Positions 10,930 to 21,467 of a DNA stretch of 64,000 bases are shown here, piece after piece. The position numbers were made by a program, and so were the translations under genes. The stretch comes from Mesostigma viride (lineage: Eukaryota; Streptophyta; Mesostigmatophyceae; Mesostigmatales; Mesostigmataceae). Position 1 is the stretch's first letter, and the number at the start of each line of letters is the position of its first letter. Under the pieces are notes generated by a model that did not search any database, was not told where the DNA came from, and was given only the letters and a program-made list of their open reading frames with translations. The stretch is from assembly GCA_009746045.1 (NCBI GenBank), contig RPFO01000392.1, forward strand, positions 1,910,245-1,974,244, written 5' to 3'.

Positions 10930-12519
10930 CTAGTGGCCATCCGTCTGATAAGTGCCACGAGAGGCCAGCAGGACCTCCAGGTAGGCCTGGTAGTGGGCCA
11001 CATCCTCGACATTGTCATGCCTATCTACAGTGAGGAAAACATCGGCCCACACGCCGTCAGGAAAAAGGCCCAGAAAGGCCCAGTAATACCTATGCTGCGT
11101 AAGAACGACCTGGCCACGGGCCCAGTCCAGAAAGCCACAGGCAAAGAGGCGAAGGAAAGGCTCTACCGCGATCAAACAGAGGGCCCGCAGGAGAAGGCGA
11201 TGGTACCGGATCCGAGGGCGCAAACCCGTCGGGAAGAACAGGTCCACCAGGGGCTCCACGTTGGACGGCCACAACCGGATGTGCCGAACCTCTCGGGAGC
11301 GCCACCGACGAGCACACTGTCGCGACCCGAATGTCTCTAGGTAGTCGCTGGCCCGAGGAGGAGGGTGACCGCGGGAGTCTAGACCCTGGCCCGGGATAGG
11401 CGCCGGGCGACGGGCATCCCACTCAAGGATGGGCTGGAGGACCGTGTTGTACGTAGCACCCGGTACCGCAGGAAACTCTACCGTAAGGGCATCCGAAGCC
11501 ATAATGCCCAGAGGCGGAGGGTAAGCCCACTGGAACCCACCGTAGGTGTCCAAGTCGTTGTGGCGCCTAGCCCAGCGATACAGAACGCGCCGAACCAGGA
11601 TCTCACCCTGGAACACAGGATCAGCTAAAATAACCATGTCGAAAGGAGGCCGATCAGTCTCAATGGGTAGGCCACGATCCCGAGGCGCCCGACACACCTG
11701 GGAGAACCCGTAGGACATGGGAGAGATGGCAAGCTCAGCAGAGGCGCGCGGCAGGTCACACTGTCGGCAGGCGAGTGCGGACATACCATACCCAGGAATG
11801 GGCGTGTCGCGCGACTCCGGCGTCGCATGCACCACAGAAGGGGCCCTGTCCCGATCACCCTGGGACAACTCCCGGAGGGAATCGGCAGCGCGGGTGGCAC
11901 GAGGATCCTGACCGGTGGACCGAACAACCGCCGCCAAAGACCGCGAGGCCGAAGGGGCAGGGGCCGAAGCAGGGGCCGACGCAGGGGCGGGAGCCGACAC
12001 CGACGCAGGTGGCACTGGTACAACAGGAGGTCGCGCCGGACCCGAAGCCAGAGAGGGCCGTGACGGACCTGCCACCGCAGCTGGCGCGCCGGTCTCCGTT
12101 GCCGGCGCACCCTCAGGCCACATATTGAAAATAGGGCCCGTAGGGACAGGAAGTCCGGCATAAGATTGGTTGCCATCCAAACTCCAGTCGGGCACCGGAA
12201 GCCTCTGCGGGGGACCACCCTCCCAAAGCCTGGGATGATCGCCCGTGTCGCTGAAGAAACCCCGCACTGGCTGCGATGGCGCAGCGGGTGGCCCAGAGGA
12301 GGCGACGGCGGGCACAGCCGAAGGGACGGAAGACTCGCGTCGCGGCGCAGAAACGTCGGTCGCAGGCACAGAGGCAACCGGAGGTGTCGGAGCCGCAGCA
12401 ACCGAAGGGGTAGGGGGCGCAGGCGAAACCACCGGTGCCGAAACAACCGAAGGGATAGGGGGCGCGGACACCACAGACACCCCACCTGGCGTGGCCGGAG
12501 TCTGCGCTTGGGCCGCCAT
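10930..12519 (-). CDS. Accessory ORF 2 of the Ty3/gypsy element (529 aa)
   Basis: Unrecognised protein lying downstream of the chromodomain integrase on the same strand, in the position where some retroelements carry env-like or other third genes. The first ~220 residues are very rich in Ala, Pro, Ser and Val. The C-terminal half is compositionally normal, with many Arg and Trp and repeated hydrophobic stretches such as LLLRALCLIAVEPFLRLFACGF, but no clear signal peptide. It is an intact frame of 1590 bp. It follows accessory ORF 1 after 32 bp. It could be a retroelement structural or regulatory protein, or a captured host gene; no function is claimed. Confidence 0.6.
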   Translation of the reverse strand: MAAQAQTPATPGGVSVVSAPPIPSVVSAPVVSPAPPTPSVAAAPTPPVASVPATDVSAPRRESSVPSAVPAVASSGPPAAPSQPVRGFFSDTGDHPRLWEGGPPQRLPVPDWSLDGNQSYAGLPVPTGPIFNMWPEGAPATETGAPAAVAGPSRPSLASGPARPPVVPVPPASVSAPAPASAPASAPAPSASRSLAAVVRSTGQDPRATRAADSLRELSQGDRDRAPSVVHATPESRDTPIPGYGMSALACRQCDLPRASAELAISPMSYGFSQVCRAPRDRGLPIETDRPPFDMVILADPVFQGEILVRRVLYRWARRHNDLDTYGGFQWAYPPPLGIMASDALTVEFPAVPGATYNTVLQPILEWDARRPAPIPGQGLDSRGHPPPRASDYLETFGSRQCARRWRSREVRHIRLWPSNVEPLVDLFFPTGLRPRIRYHRLLLRALCLIAVEPFLRLFACGFLDWARGQVVLTQHRYYWAFLGLFPDGVWADVFLTVDRHDNVEDVAHYQAYLEVLLASRGTYQTDGH

Positions 12520-12551
12520 GAAGGCCCCGAACGCCGTGGTCAGGGACTGGA

Positions 12552-13244
12552 TCAGTGAGCCTGCATAGCCGAAACCGTCGCCGAAAGAGGATCAGGCAAA
12601 CCCAAAGGGGTAGGCTCCACTGCAACACGCCGGGTCGACCGTGGGGACGACGGGACGGGAGAGGGAGGAGCAGACGCTGAGGAGGAGGGCGCAGCGCTCG
12701 AGGCTGAATATTCTGGAGTATAATGTACCTCGGCTGGGGCGCCCGTAGGGGCAGGACCACCAACTGCTAATCCCGCCGACTGATCAGCTATCTCCATGAA
12801 TTCTACGGCCCGTAGAAGGTCGCAGGGGTTCTCATCTACCTCTGCATCACCCTCAGCCGGAAGCCAGGGGAACACATCCCGTAGGCAGGAGCGGCCCACA
12901 GGGGTAGAAAGGTAGGAGAACACTCGGGAGCACTGGAGAACCGCAGCTATCTGTCCCAAGGCTGGACAGCGGGAACCACACCCTAACAAACAGTGCCCGG
13001 CATCGTCGAACCCGTGCAAAACAAGCTGGTGCGGCTCATCAGGGGAAGGGCCGTACCACGTGACCCCAAAGAGGGCAGCCCTGACTAAACCCGCATGTTG
13101 GGCCTGGAGGGCCGGCTGCACAACGCCACCCGGGTAACTGGACCGCGACACCCAGCGGCCCGGAAGGGCCTCGAAATACAGCTCAGGGTCCGGTGGGGGC
13201 GGGGACGGCAGCGAGCTCTCAGCCGGAGGGGTAGGCTCTGACAT
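12552..13244 (-). CDS. Accessory ORF 1 of the Ty3/gypsy element (about 230 aa)
   Basis: The frame is open from 13370, but the start at 13244 (MSEPTPPAESS) is preferred because the upstream residues are Cys/Arg-rich and overlap the end of the integrase. A short Pro/Ser-rich leader is followed by about 130 residues of ordinary composition (motifs ALPGRWVSR, VTWYGPSPDEPHQL, CLRDVFPWLP) and then an Ala/Ser/Pro-rich tail. No family was recognised. It sits between the integrase stop (13321) and accessory ORF 2, so it probably belongs to the same retroelement transcript. Confidence 0.55.
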   Translation of the reverse strand: MSEPTPPAESSLPSPPPPDPELYFEALPGRWVSRSSYPGGVVQPALQAQHAGLVRAALFGVTWYGPSPDEPHQLVLHGFDDAGHCLLGCGSRCPALGQIAAVLQCSRVFSYLSTPVGRSCLRDVFPWLPAEGDAEVDENPCDLLRAVEFMEIADQSAGLAVGGPAPTGAPAEVHYTPEYSASSAAPSSSASAPPSPVPSSPRSTRRVAVEPTPLGLPDPLSATVSAMQAH

Positions 13245-13320
13245 GACGGCTGCGGAGGGGAGGGGACAACCAACCACCCGTCGACAGCAGACATAACATA
13301 AGAGAGGAGAAGGTCTACAA

Positions 13321-14295
13321 CTAGAGCTTATGCAGGGTTTTATACTCCTGCAGCAGGCGACTACACCCATCTAGCTCACTCTCCGTATACCAGACCTTAT
13401 CTACCTCACTACGAGCATACATCCACTTCACCTTATACTGGCGCTGGGTACCGCGGCCCTTTCTGATATCTCTATGGGCCACGATACCCTCTACCTCATC
13501 CTCTACCTCACCAGTATCCGGATTATGCTCTAAAGGGGCAGGGGCTAATTCTCTACCAGCGAACGTGCTCTGATGATAGAGCTTCAGCTGGCTTCTATGA
13601 AAGGTGCGCGAGTGGGTCTGCCAAGAGGTAGGAATATCTATCTCATACAGGAAATTACCTACTCTAGACAACACACGGAAGGGTCCTAAGAAGGCGGGCC
13701 TAAGTTTCACTTTCAGTTCAGCTTCGAACTTATGAGCGAAGCGGCCAACACGGGGGCCTTCTACTAAGACTAAATCTCCTATTTCTATCTCAGGTGCTCT
13801 TCTATCTAATGAGGCACGCAACCTAGCAAGGTATTTGGCCTGCGCCCTATGGTACCCTGCAATAGCGTTGTCGTGTGCATTCTTCATCTTATCTAATAAC
13901 GCCTGCACACCTTCTACAGTATCCCGGGACACATCATCCTTGTCCCTTAAAGGACTAGCTAAGAGAGAGGTAGGGGTAAGAGGTTGTCTACCAGTATCTA
14001 GGAAGAAGGGCGTATAACCATGCGCAGCCTGAGGGCAGTTGTTAAGGGAAAACTCTACCAGACATAGATAATCCTCCCAATCACTCCCAGAGCCATTCAC
14101 ATAGTGCCGCAGAGCTTCTTCCACTACCCTATTCAAACGTTCTACTAAATGAGACGAGGAGGAGTGGTAGGCAGTACCGAATGTGACCTTGGTACCGATA
14201 GCAGCGAAGAACTGCTGCCAAAAATCAGAAGTAAATAACTTATCTTTATCACTAATAAACTGCCTACTCAAACCATGATATATCTATATACGTTA
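13321..14295 (-). pseudogene. Ty3/gypsy integrase, C-terminal part with chromodomain (interrupted)
   Basis: This is the second part of a retroviral-type integrase, read on the minus strand from a piggyBac-like insertion. It carries the second catalytic Asp (FISDKDKLFTS) and the catalytic Glu (VERLNRVVEEALR). These are followed by a GPFRVLSRVGN-type C-terminal domain and, near the end, a chromodomain (VEGIVAHRDIRKGRG, YKVKWMY, TWYTESEL-like), which marks it as a chromovirus-type element. The first part, with the first catalytic Asp, lies at 16009-16231. The two parts join at a single TTAA once the insertion is removed. A separate 2-bp duplication near 14270-14275 (TATA for TA) shifts the frame. 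Confidence 0.9.
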
Positions 14296-14299
14296 TTAA

Positions 14300-16004
14300 C
14301 CCCTAAATGGGCGGAAATGCTGCCGATAAATCGGCAGTAACTCACCTATTTTGTAAACCAGCCCCTGTACAACCTAGCAATATCCAATGGCTGTCCTTGG
14401 GGGGCAAGCATGTCCATGAGTTGCCCTAAGCCATGATATATCACAACCTCACATATATTCATCGTAGGCCATGTATAACTGCCGTCAAAGTCAGGGGGGT
14501 CAAGACGAGCGTTTTCATTTTTGGTAGAATGTGCATTTTGAATTATGTTGTAAGAGCTAGGCACCTACCACTTCAGGGATGATAAACAATTAGTTGCTGA
14601 ACAGTTTGAGCCATTGGGGTCATCATTTGGGTGGGTATACCAGCAGCGGTTACACCCACTACAGCCCATAGGGGTACCGTTGGTAAAAGGCAACCAAGGG
14701 GGTAGGAGTGGGCATACTACCTACTAATACCTACTAATATGGCCCCCAACCATGCCAAACAATACATTTCCCTTCCACAATGATGGGGAAACATAACTGC
14801 ATCATCACACTGCCCTTATGTACATGGCACCTATGTGCAGGTGCCACCTTGTCCATGCACGTAGGTAACGTGGTACGGATACCCTACGCAAGGCATGCAT
14901 TCTAGGAGGCAGCCACCAACAAACTAGTGATTTTAAGCCTATTTCAGCCTGCCCTAGCAAGGATAAACTAGGCCTAAGCTGCTATAGCTTTCCAGGTGAT
15001 GGCCAGCACACCTGGTGGCACATGCTGACAATGGGAAGCTTCTACTCACCGGTTACATGCTTGATGATGCCACAGAGACCAGCCAACTGCCTCACACTCA
15101 TGCAATATGTGTGTGGGAAATGTATAACAAACATATATGGAGGTATTCAAACCCATACAGCCTCTAAAACTTATCACCATCACCCTGTGGCAGGTCAACT
15201 GACTGAGGGAAGCATCTAAGAAGGGTGTTTTAGAAAGGGGCCAGGCCAGGGTCAAGAAAGAGCATGAATAATGCAAAAAGAATGTGCTACACAAGCTAGA
15301 ACGTATATATAAACGTAAAACATCGATAGGAAAACGATGCTTAAGCTTTACCAGGCATGGATGGCGTTACCTTGGCCCAGGCGGTGGCCGCAAAATGGCG
15401 CATTTCGGCACACCAAAGTTGTGCAGCATGGTCGCTGGATTCGGCGATTTCTGGCCACCCTTGCACGTTTACGACTAATATGTATCATAAAAAGTACAAA
15501 GAAACCGATATATCCTTTAAAATACGCCGGAAAGGTATTGCTGTCAACGTTTCTATCGTCCGGCCTGATCGCAGTTTTTTCCAGCAAGAACGCTGCCGAC
15601 ACCTATCAAATGGCATTCCCGCGAACCAAAAATTGGCATGTATGATCTTTAGGACGTATAAAATCAATATCCTAAGTTTGGCCAGAAAATTCGAACGCAA
15701 AGTAAATGCCATGCGTGGGCGCAAGCCGCCATGGCCAGGTCGTCGTTTTCCGGAATGCACGTTGTACGTGAAAAAGTACCCTGACCCCTTGTACTTTGAC
15801 GGTCTGGAACACCTGTTAAACTTGGTCAAAATATAGCAAACCCTAGTATCATGTTCTGGAGAAACTTATAAACTTTCATTCTTCTCAGCTAAACGTTTCC
15901 TAATTCCCAATAGTATTCTCGCAAACTGGTCCCCCGAGTAGGTGCCGACAAATCGGCTGTAAGTCACTTTTTGGCGGAAAATCGGCAGCAAGACCATTTA
16001 GGGG
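14300..16004 (+). mobile_element. Non-autonomous piggyBac-like element, copy 2 (complete, 1705 bp)
   Basis: Complete element bounded by inverted CCCCTAAATGG termini and flanked on both sides by TTAA (14296-14299 and 16005-16008). Subterminal palindromes (TGCCGATAAATCGGCA on the left, GCCGACAAATCGGC on the right) add to the symmetry. TTAA duplication plus termini starting CCC is diagnostic of the piggyBac superfamily. The target is the integrase gene of a gypsy element: deleting the insert and one TTAA restores the Leu-Tyr-Leu-Asn-Asn-Val reading. It is reverse-complementary to 1-1484. No transposase was seen, so it presumably moves with enzyme supplied elsewhere. Confidence 0.88.
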
Positions 16005-16008
16005 TTAA

Positions 16009-16231
16009 GGTATAGGCGTGCGCAATCGTGTGCGGTGAGTTCTAAGGGACACGGCACGAGATGACACATACGAGTAAAACGATCTACAAAAACAAGGATC
16101 TGGGCGTTACCTCTATCATTCTTCCTAAAAGGTCCTACAAAATCCATCATAATAGAATCCCAAGGCATGATGGGATCAGGTAAGGTCCTAGGCTCTGCTA
16201 TCTGTCCTACATTGTTGGGTTTCATTTCTTG
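16009..16231 (-). pseudogene. Ty3/gypsy integrase, N-terminal part of catalytic core (fragment)
   Basis: The frame begins abruptly next to a CACTA-like end with a VQEMKPNN segment, which in intact elements follows the second Cys of the HHCC zinc-binding domain. It continues with MPWDSIMMDFVGPF (first catalytic Asp) and ILVFVDRFTRMCHLVP. The zinc-binding domain itself is missing. The other side is cut by the piggyBac-like insertion, and the core continues at 14295 and below. Confidence 0.88.
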
Positions 16232-16640
16232 CACTAGGAACTCAGATTCTGAGAATTTTCTCAAAACCCTCAATTTTCTCACCTTTTGTGAGAATTTTTT
16301 GAGAAAATTGAGAAAAATCTCAATTTTTTTCCGCAAACGCTAGGCAAAAAATCTCACCAGGGTGAGATTTTGGTGAGAAAAAGGGGGTTTTGGTGAGATT
16401 GGGGTGAGAAAAAACCCTAAAGTGAGAAAAAAGGTGAGAATGGGTGAGAAAAAGTGAGAAAATTTGAGAAAATTGAGAAAATTGAGAAGTTTCTCACCAA
16501 CACGAGAAAAATCACTAACACGAGAAAAATCACAAGTCAACGTGGTGAGAAATTTCTCACCAAGAGTGTAACACGAGAAAAATCATGAGCTTTATTTCAT
16601 TAAGTCCTTAACGTGAAAAAAAACTCAACACCACTTTGAT
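16232..16640 (+). mobile_element. CACTA-like element, left terminal region (copy B)
   Basis: Starts with CACTAGGAACTC (16232-16243), followed by about 330 bp packed with GTGAGAAAA / TTTTCTCAC motifs in both orientations. A closely similar region occurs at 18784-18876 plus 20673-20960. It cuts the integrase fragment on its left (flank TTG). Confidence 0.78.
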
Positions 16641-16740
16641 ATGCATTATAGGGTGCACAAAGGTGCAATTAATATAGGGTTGTCATACAATATAAAACAG
16701 CACATCATTCCATAAACAATGCTGTCATGCCCAAATTAAA

Positions 16741-17829
16741 TCAATAGTCATCTTCTTCAGAACTGCTGTCCGAGGGGTTGCTTGCATCAACATCATCTTC
16801 TGATGACATAGTGTCATCCCCACTAGTGTCGCAATAGTTCACAGCTTTACGCTGCCTTCCACTGGCCCTCTTTGCCATAGGGACCTCCTCAATTACAACG
16901 GTGGGCTGGCTAGGTCCAGCATCTGTGGGAGCACCACGCTTGCGGCTGCGCCCTCGAGCAGGTGCCTTGCCAGCGCGGCGCACCACGTCGCCATCACCTA
17001 GGTCTGCCGCTGCCACCTTCTTCTTCTTGGACCCCTTCTTCTTGCCTTTCTTCTTGCCACTAGGCGGTGGCGGTGGCATCGGCTCACCCTCCTCAATCAC
17101 TTCAAACTGCGGCATGGTGGGGAAATCTGCTGCCACGCTGTGATACACATGGTTACTGAGGGCAGATTGCGCCTGATGTGCCATGCTCCATGGCAGTTTG
17201 GCAGGGATTACCACCATTTCGGGAGCATAGCATTCATCGACGACATACCCAACTGAGCTCACTGCACCTGGCAACACAAGGCACGACGACCTGGGGGCCT
17301 GTGCGCTGCTGATGACCACCAACCTCTCGTGGGGCAGGTGAGCGACATGAAGGCGATCAAAAAGCTCCACCTTCAACAACAGCTGCCATTCCCAGCCCCC
17401 TCGTGGGTACTCTAACCTGGCCTTCAGAATGTGTGTAATGAAACCAAAGTCTACACCGCCCGGGCCATGCACCGCAACTCCCGCATTCTTGTGCCGCTTT
17501 CCCTGGGATTGGTCCGCAGCCTCCGTGCGGTAGTTGAACCTGTGTATCCTGACTTTGTGGAAAGAATCCGCGTAGCGCTTCACGCCCCCACACGCCGCTA
17601 CAATGCCTTGCGGCACAAGCGGCGTCAGGTTTAATGATGCCCATGCAAGCACGTTGAACGTTGTGTCAGCACAGCGATCTCGCCTGCATTCAAACAAACG
17701 CACACCGATAACCCAGCAAAGAGTATTATTATTGCAAGTATTGGTTATTAAAAAAAATAGAACAGATACAACACAGGACGCTTTTACTGGCGGCAAGATC
17801 ATGGCATCCGGATGGGTAAAACCAAACAA
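16741..17829 (-). CDS. Putative CACTA-like element protein, C-terminal exon(s)
   Basis: A 362-codon frame inside the CACTA-like DNA. The first ~55 residues look non-coding, and a likely splice acceptor (TTGAATGCAG, near 17683-17692 on the minus strand) suggests that coding starts around the GDRCADTT-like segment. That exon start recurs near 18050 and 21470. The body (LEYPRGGWEWQLLLKVELFD, HERLVVISSAQAP, PEMVVIPAKLPWSMAHQ) resembles, from memory, the region after the catalytic domain in large CACTA/KDZ-type transposases. The tail is a Lys-rich, nuclear-localisation-like stretch (KKKGKKKGSKKKK) ending in an acidic Ser/Asp/Glu segment. Identification as transposase is tentative, and no catalytic DDE region was found. 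Confidence 0.4.
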   Translation of the reverse strand: MFGFTHPDAMILPPVKASCVVSVLFFLITNTCNNNTLCWVIGVRLFECRRDRCADTTFNVLAWASLNLTPLVPQGIVAACGGVKRYADSFHKVRIHRFNYRTEAADQSQGKRHKNAGVAVHGPGGVDFGFITHILKARLEYPRGGWEWQLLLKVELFDRLHVAHLPHERLVVISSAQAPRSSCLVLPGAVSSVGYVVDECYAPEMVVIPAKLPWSMAHQAQSALSNHVYHSVAADFPTMPQFEVIEEGEPMPPPPPSGKKKGKKKGSKKKKVAAADLGDGDVVRRAGKAPARGRSRKRGAPTDAGPSQPTVVIEEVPMAKRASGRQRKAVNYCDTSGDDTMSSEDDVDASNPSDSSSEEDDY

Positions 17830-18050
17830 ACTAGATATTAATTACTAGGGCTGGCTTTGTGACAGTAAAACATGATTGCATGGCTAATCCCAAGGCGCCT
17901 TTCAATAGGACTGAATTAAAATAACCAAAGCAGACGGCGTAAGTAGCATTTGCAAAAAACAAGGCTCACCAGTAGGCCTCGTCGCCATTCGCAGGGTCGC
18001 TGTAATCAGCCTTGGGAAGGGCATCTTCTACCAGCAAATCCCTTGCCGCG

Positions 18051-18783
18051 TTGTGTCAGCACAGCGATCCCCCCTGCATCCAAACAAAGGCACACCGATA
18101 ACCAAGCAAAGAGTATGCAAATGTGTAGCCTTGTTCATTGAAATTATGGCTGGCTTACGCAAAGAGCGACTGTAAGATGACCTATACAGTGGGGCCGGAA
18201 ACAGCTTGCTTGATCAGGGCGTGTTTTTCGAGCTTCACTGGCCGGGAGTGTCTAGTGGTGAGAACCATTGCTGCGATCGCTTTCCCACCATTTACGAGGA
18301 AATACCCGCAAATGAAAAACCACTGAAACGGTCTAGCTAGTCAGTCATTACATTAGCCACATGCCATCATGCATGTTTCCAAACGTCCAGGAACTGCACA
18401 CGGTGCAAATGCCATTTGCAGTGCAAAAATCCAGAGGACACGACCTCATTGCTTCATATTTGTATGCAGAAGACTAAAAAAGTAACATGCATTAATGGCC
18501 CGCATGCATAAAGGGCCTGAATTCTGATGCGGGCCCAACGGCAGCACCGCCAAAGCAGATAAGGGCCCGCAGTCTGATGCGGGCCCCACGGCACCACCGC
18601 CATAGCAGAGCTCGAAGGTCGTGGTGCGCGTGAAACGTACGTATGCCCTTTGTCGGTAGGTGCCGTTGGGGTCAAATTGGGTGCCGCCAAAATCGGGCCG
18701 ACGCGTCAATAGACTGAGGCCGTCGATGAGAGCCATCATGCGGCTTGAGGAACTTCAGCTGGTACTATGTTATCTACACCCTT
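18051..18783 (+). repeat. Duplicated CACTA-like interior segment (partner 21468-22155)
   Basis: Includes the GTGTCAGCACAGCGATC block, a conserved plus-strand frame of about 60 codons at 18138-18326 (identical to 21554-21742), and the GC-rich GGGCCCGC/GATGCGGGCCC block. The copy stops a few dozen bases before the CACTAGGAACTC terminus at 18784, so a second element interrupts the first here. Confidence 0.75.
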
Positions 18784-18876
18784 CACTAGGAACTCAATTT
18801 CTGAGAAAATTCTCAAAACCCCTCAATTTTCTCACCCCTTTGAGAAAAAAGGTGAGAAAAGTGAGAAAAATCTCAA
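18784..18876 (+). mobile_element. CACTA-like element, second left terminus (copy C, first part)
   Basis: Begins with CACTAGGAACTC (18784-18795) and continues with the same subterminal GAGAAAA motifs as copy B as far as ATCTCAATT. There it is interrupted by a foreign block, and resumes at 20673. Confidence 0.75.
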
Positions 18877-20672
18877 TTCTATTCCCACTATTACCAATCC
18901 ACCAACATTTGATTAAAACAATAAGTGGGCAATTACAGAACCCATGAGTGAGCCTGCCACGCTGCACCCATTTCATGATTGATTGTAGTTCTCGTTACCC
19001 TAGAAACAAACACAAGAAGAGGGAGGGAGGGCGGGACAAGAAAAAGAGACCTAGAACATCGTGCAATTGGCACTTTAGGGCGGCGTAGCCCGGGCTCGCC
19101 TCATGAGCCGTCAGCAACAGTAACTTAATTGCTACTTAACTTAACGAACTAGAAATGGCCATACAAAACTGGCCAACTAATTCTAACTCATGGAACCGGT
19201 CCAGCCCAAGGCCCACCGTCCCGTAGTACCACTCACATAGCGGCGTTCATTCTCATCTGTTATAAAGAAACTACGTTCAGAGAACACCGATTCTATTCCC
19301 ACTATTACCAATCCACCAACATTTGATTAAAACAATAAGTGGGCAATTACAGAACCCATGAGTGAGCCTGCCACGCTGCACCCATTTCATGATTGATTGT
19401 AGTTCTCGTTACCCAACCCCCCTTTCCTGGTGCTTTATCTCCAAAGCTCCGCCAACCACTTTCGCTCAGTGGCTCTCGAGGCTGCCCTGCCGCAACGGTC
19501 ACGACCATTACAATCGCCGGCGGCTGTAGCGAGCCTCATGCACGATAACCCTTCGCAGGGCCCCCCCCAGCCTTCCACCCTCGGCCAGTAAAGGAGGGTG
19601 TTGAATGTGCACGCAAAGACAAGGAAGAAGACGCCTCGTTTAACGATCACGGACCTCCCTCAAAGGCCAGTGCCGCCCTAACGTGACGACAACTTGTAGG
19701 ACGTCACCCGATGCCACCATATCTCGATTACTGTCAACGTTGTCACCTGGGGGAGTAACTTTCCATATTTCAGGTTTTAGTTGATGAGCAGGCTCTCATC
19801 ACACACCCCAGCGGCCGATAAAGCGCAAGCGCAACTGGGCCAGCCAAAATATTTGGTCCTGCCCGGCCCAGGTCCGTCTGTTAAACTGGCCCCTTAAGTC
19901 TCGGTCTGAATCGAAATATTGCATAATTCCGGAATTCGTCCCCACCACATTCCCGAGACCTCACGCACCCATAAGAGCGGATGCTGGTAAATATTTTTCT
20001 ACTTACGCGAGGGCCGACAGACTTGTCGTCCATCACAATGCCCACTAAAAGTAACCCGACCACCCTTCCTTCGGCAGACAGTAGTCAGGAACTGCAACCC
20101 TGCTGCGACATTCCGCAGCAAAGCGGTAGGCACTGCAGCGTGGCACGGAAATCTTACTCATGGTTTCAGAGTTCCGTACAGGTGCCACGCGCAGGCAAAC
20201 GCGAAGTATTTTATAGTCTCTCGTCGGCCAAGAACCCAGCTGCGGGGAGAAAACCGACGAGGGTAATTTTAATTTCTTTTTCACAGTCACCTGACTGTTC
20301 AAGCTATGTCAGTCACGCGCCATCTCTAATCGGCCACCGCCAGCCAAAAGGCTGACGCGATTAGGGCAGCATTAAATTTGTTGTAATCCGCCATACCCAT
20401 ACCCCATACATCCGATTACAAGAAAAAGAGACCTAGAACATCGTGCAATTGGCACTTTAGGGCGGCGTAGCCCGGGCTCGCCTCATGAGCCGTCAGCAAC
20501 AGTAACTTAATTGCTACTTAACTTAACGAACTAGAAATGGCCATACAAAACTGGCCAACTAATTCTAACTCATGGAACCGGTCCAGCCCATGAGGCCCAC
20601 CGTCCCGTAGTACCACTCACATAGCGGCGTTCATTCTCATCTGTTATAAAGAAACTACGTTCAGAGAACACC
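18877..20672 (+). mobile_element. Tandem insertion: internally deleted copy plus longer copy of one element
   Basis: The block has the order a-b-a-x-b. Part a (about 120 bp, starting CTATTCCCACTATTACC) occurs at 18880 and 19292. Part b (about 260 bp, starting CAAGAAAAAGAGACC and ending GAGAACACCG) occurs at 19037-19290 and 20421-20671. So a 410-bp a-b unit is followed by a 1380-bp a-x-b unit, each bounded by ATT. This looks like an internally deleted derivative beside its parent. Part x (19415-20415) has no recognised gene, and the element class could not be assigned. Confidence 0.6.
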
Positions 20673-20960
20673 GATTTTTTTCCGCAAACGCTAGGCAACA
20701 AAATCTCACCAGGGTGAGATTTGGGTGAGAAAAAACCCTAAAGTGAGAAAAAAGGTGAGAATGGGTGAGAAAAAGTGAGAAAAAGTGAGAAAAAGTGAAA
20801 AAATTGAGAAGTTTCTCACCAACACGAGAAAAATCACTAACACGAGAAAAATCACAAGTCAACGTGGTGAGAAATTTCTCACCAAGAGTGTAACACGAGA
20901 AAAATCATGAGCTTTATTTCATTAAGTCATTGATGTGAAAATAAACTCAGCACCACTAAT
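20673..20960 (+). mobile_element. CACTA-like left terminal region, resumed (copy C, second part)
   Basis: Picks up the copy B sequence at TTTTTTTCCGCAAACGCTAGGCAA and follows it through the GTGAGAAAA motifs to GAGCTTTATTTCATTAAGTC. This shows that 18877-20672 is an insertion. Confidence 0.75.
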
Positions 20961-21467
20961 TAATTAATTGCATGATTAATAAAACTCGTGCTCCCGTTGG
21001 GTCACGGAGCACCGAAGTGCTTTTAATCCCTGTGTGTGCACAACAGGAAGGGCACAGACCCCCTTTCTCCTTCATGCCAAAGGCATGTCGCAGCTGCTAT
21101 TGGACCCGATAAACGATCCGGCAATCTGTGGGTGCAATAAGACCCATGTGAGCATATCATAACGGGTGCATGGGCAAGTAATCTGAGCATAGCCATGACG
21201 TAGCATGGTTGTACAAGGACTAAGCTAAGGCTATGGCTGGTTGTGTACCGTGTGTTAGCGGTGCACGTGACTAGGTATAGTGGCTCAGCTAGGCAAACAT
21301 TCCAGGCATGGCTGCCATGGCGGCAGAGACTACCAATGATTACAAGCTAGGGCTAATAATTCTAGCCCGCAGGGGGCGTCCACATCTTGTGGTTGATCAT
21401 CAGGTCCCCGCCCCTCCAGTACACCTTGGGACGTCAGGATTGTTGATTCCCAGCACGTTGAACGCGT
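20961..21467. other. CACTA-like interior, no gene recognised
   Basis: Contains an AATTAATTAATT tract and a GTGCTCCCGTTGGG block that recurs in the opposite orientation near 46390. No coding sequence could be supported. Confidence 0.4.

Noticed and set aside
18138..18326. 62-codon frame identical at 21554-21742
   Set aside because: Identity reflects duplication of the transposon interior; no domain and no evidence of selection on the protein.
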